A DNA stretch of 64,000 nt, taken from NCBI GenBank assembly GCA_019638185.1, contig JAHBUH010000012.1, positions 1-64,000 of the forward strand, in the 5' to 3' direction. The notes beneath the pieces were generated by a model that was not told where the DNA came from, did no database searches, and saw only the letters and a list, made by a program, of their open reading frames with translations. A program made the position numbers and the translations under genes. The stretch's first letter is position 1, and each line of letters opens with the position of its first letter. Below, piece after piece: positions 62,593 to 64,000 of this stretch. Source of the stretch: Leadbetterella sp. (GTDB lineage Bacteria > Bacteroidota > Bacteroidia > Cytophagales > Spirosomataceae).

Positions 62593-64000
62593 CTATTTTA
62601 TTGAATAATTGATTTTTAAATGAATACTTCTTCCTGCCCGCTGAACCCGGTAATTGTCATAGATGTCCTTATTGAGTAGGTTTTTAATGTCCAAACCCAC
62701 GGCTGTTCTCAGGGCAGGAATGTCCAGCTGCACGCCCGTATTCACCAGGTGCTGGTTCGGTATAACCAGTAAGGTGTTCACCTGTGCCTTGCCGAATAGC
62801 CCTGAACCTTCCAGTCGTTTCGGGATGGTTTCCAGGTAATATTCATGCAGGTAGCTGTAAAACACGAAGGCTTTCAGGATGGCTTTCTGCCGGAAAACCG
62901 GTGCCGACTGGTAGTTAAGGCCCAGGTTCCCGAAAAGAAACGGGGTATTTCTCAGGCGGGCGTCGTTTTTCCACAATTCCTGCTGTGTAGTGATGCCAAA
63001 CAGCCGCATGCTCTGCCAGGTGGCATTGGCCGAAACACAGAAACGGGCATCCAGCTGCACGGAGCCGTCAGCCTCTATTCCGAAACCTTTTACGTTCTGC
63101 TGGTTTTCATACCGGGCAAAAGGCGCCTGGATAGGCACCAGCAGGATCAGGTCCCGGGTTCTCCGGTAAAAGGAGTTCAGCTCCAGGGTATATTTATTCC
63201 GTACCGAAGCCCGCCAGCCCAAATTAAAGTTCAGGCTTCTTTCCGGGCGGATGCCAAAGTTCTGAACGATCCATACCGCATCGCCGAAGAGTTCGTTATG
63301 ATCCGGGAGGCGGTTAGAATATTCCGCCGAAAAGCGCACCAGGTGATCCGGCGTGAAATGGTACTTCAGCCCTTCTGCCACACCCCAGGTATTGCCTTTG
63401 GAGGTTTGGGCATCGGTGGTGCTTACCTCGCGTGACTGGTAGGTTTCCACGCCTGTGGCCTTATAGCTGAAATATTTGACCATCAACAGATTATCCAGCT
63501 TATTCCGGAAGAAACGGGAGTTGATGCCGGCAGAGCTTACCCACTTGATGTATTCTGATGGGAGCGACAGTACATCTACCTGCGTATCCAGGAATTTCGG
63601 GCCCAGCGGATCTTTTCCTTCCCGGTCAGCCCGAGTGATCACCTGGTTAAATTCCAGCAGATGAGTGCTGTTTAAACGGTATTTCAGGTTAGTCCTGGAA
63701 GTCAGGTAATTATTCCGGATATCAGAAAGTGAAGGCCGGCTGCTCTCCCCGTTCCGGGTGGGATTGGGGGTGAAAACCCCCAGCCAGTTATAAGTACCTT
63801 TTAGGGTATCCGTCCGGCTGATGCTCAGGGTATTATAAACCAGGAACTGATCTATTTCGAGGGCACCCAACTGTTTTTTGTATCGTAAACCGGGTATAAC
63901 TGACGACTGCCGGGAAACGATCCCTCCGTAAGGTTCGGTCATCAGGGCCGGATGCTGCTGTTCGCGGTTAAATTTAAAACCCGAGAGTTCCAGCCGGATT
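62593..64000 (-). CDS. TonB-dependent outer-membrane receptor (5' end beyond window)
   Basis: C-terminal ~469 residues of a TonB-dependent receptor; the frame stays open to base 64000, so signal peptide, TonB box and plug lie outside. Visible barrel features: aromatic strand ends and periodic turns, the late barrel segments RPERSLNFNLGWRASVRNKYTLELNSFYRRTRDLILLVP, FGIEADGSVQLDARFCVSANATWQ, and the canonical end AVGLDIKNLLNKDIYDNYRVQRAGRSIHLKINYSI(K). It is upstream of, and co-transcribed with, DUF4374, esterase and propeller genes, so it probably imports a siderophore. The substrate cannot be read from the barrel alone. Confidence 0.92.
   Translation of the reverse strand, partial: IRLELSGFKFNREQQHPALMTEPYGGIVSRQSSVIPGLRYKKQLGALEIDQFLVYNTLSISRTDTLKGTYNWLGVFTPNPTRNGESSRPSLSDIRNNYLTSRTNLKYRLNSTHLLEFNQVITRADREGKDPLGPKFLDTQVDVLSLPSEYIKWVSSAGINSRFFRNKLDNLLMVKYFSYKATGVETYQSREVSTTDAQTSKGNTWGVAEGLKYHFTPDHLVRFSAEYSNRLPDHNELFGDAVWIVQNFGIRPERSLNFNLGWRASVRNKYTLELNSFYRRTRDLILLVPIQAPFARYENQQNVKGFGIEADGSVQLDARFCVSANATWQSMRLFGITTQQELWKNDARLRNTPFLFGNLGLNYQSAPVFRQKAILKAFVFYSYLHEYYLETIPKRLEGSGLFGKAQVNTLLVIPNQHLVNTGVQLDIPALRTAVGLDIKNLLNKDIYDNYRVQRAGRSIHLKINYSIK

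Overview
The window is chromosomal DNA of a member of the Bacteroidota. The grounds are a full-length sprA (type IX secretion translocon), several exact TAnnTTTG promoter -7 boxes, a lack of Shine-Dalgarno dependence, DUF4374, DUF1080 and DUF4254 genes, and a Bacteroidota-type thrA-thrB operon. Most genes look about 50-60% G+C by eye. The family cannot be fixed from this stretch (Sphingobacteriia-, Chitinophagia- or Cytophagia-like). I see no rRNA, tRNA, CRISPR array, intact insertion sequence or prophage. The DNA is mostly housekeeping, with a secreted/surface-protein end on the right.

Layout. 1-4372: a tightly overlapping hisS-mltG-thioesterase-yihY operon (minus strand), a 47-codon basic protein with its own promoter and terminator, and a small membrane protein divergent from a PatB/MalY-type lyase. 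5589-6168: a gene graveyard holding a broken Crp/Fnr regulator and a TPR remnant. 6169-10514: an unusual long RluA-type pseudouridine synthase, an AT-rich fatty-acid desaturase and a Gfo/Idh/MocA oxidoreductase. 10533-19371: the 2466-residue SprA, ruvA and a rhodanese-thioredoxin fusion. 19554-23704: enolase, an FtsB/DivIC-like protein, a low-molecular-weight tyrosine phosphatase, an unknown helical protein, a MarR regulator and an alpha/beta hydrolase. 23730-29308: an ABC exporter, an M14 peptidase and signal peptidase I.

29383-33464 (minus): a dTDP-3-amino-sugar pair (FdtA/QdtA-like isomerase, FdtB/QdtB-like aminotransferase) with a membrane glycosyltransferase, a tiny lipoprotein and arginine decarboxylase. 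33607-40073: mpl, then the operon thrA-thrB-DUF4254-GT9, which joins threonine biosynthesis to envelope glycosylation genes. 40281-44278: an ArsR regulator, a class V aminotransferase, MarC, a YhhN protein, and an operon of maf, an orphan T9SS-sorting-domain-like protein and a HAD 5'-nucleotidase. 44339-50725: MarR with a lipoprotein hydrolase, a propeller protein, pyrB, a solitary nuoC, a phosphodiesterase and an unknown exported protein. 50892-55406: a ZIP metal transporter with a DtxR-box-like palindrome at its start, a double DUF1080 protein and two glycosyltransferases. 55483-55603: a large palindromic element. 55610-59003: a tandem pair of M14 carboxypeptidase paralogues, one of which has lost the HxxE metal motif.

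59119-64000 (minus): an operon that starts outside the window, with a TonB-dependent receptor, a DUF4374 lipoprotein (resembling the XusB siderophore-binding family), an IroE/esterase-D-type hydrolase, a YVTN propeller protein and a terminator. The best reading is a xenosiderophore capture-and-cleavage system. It is the most promising candidate for an undescribed combination in this window.
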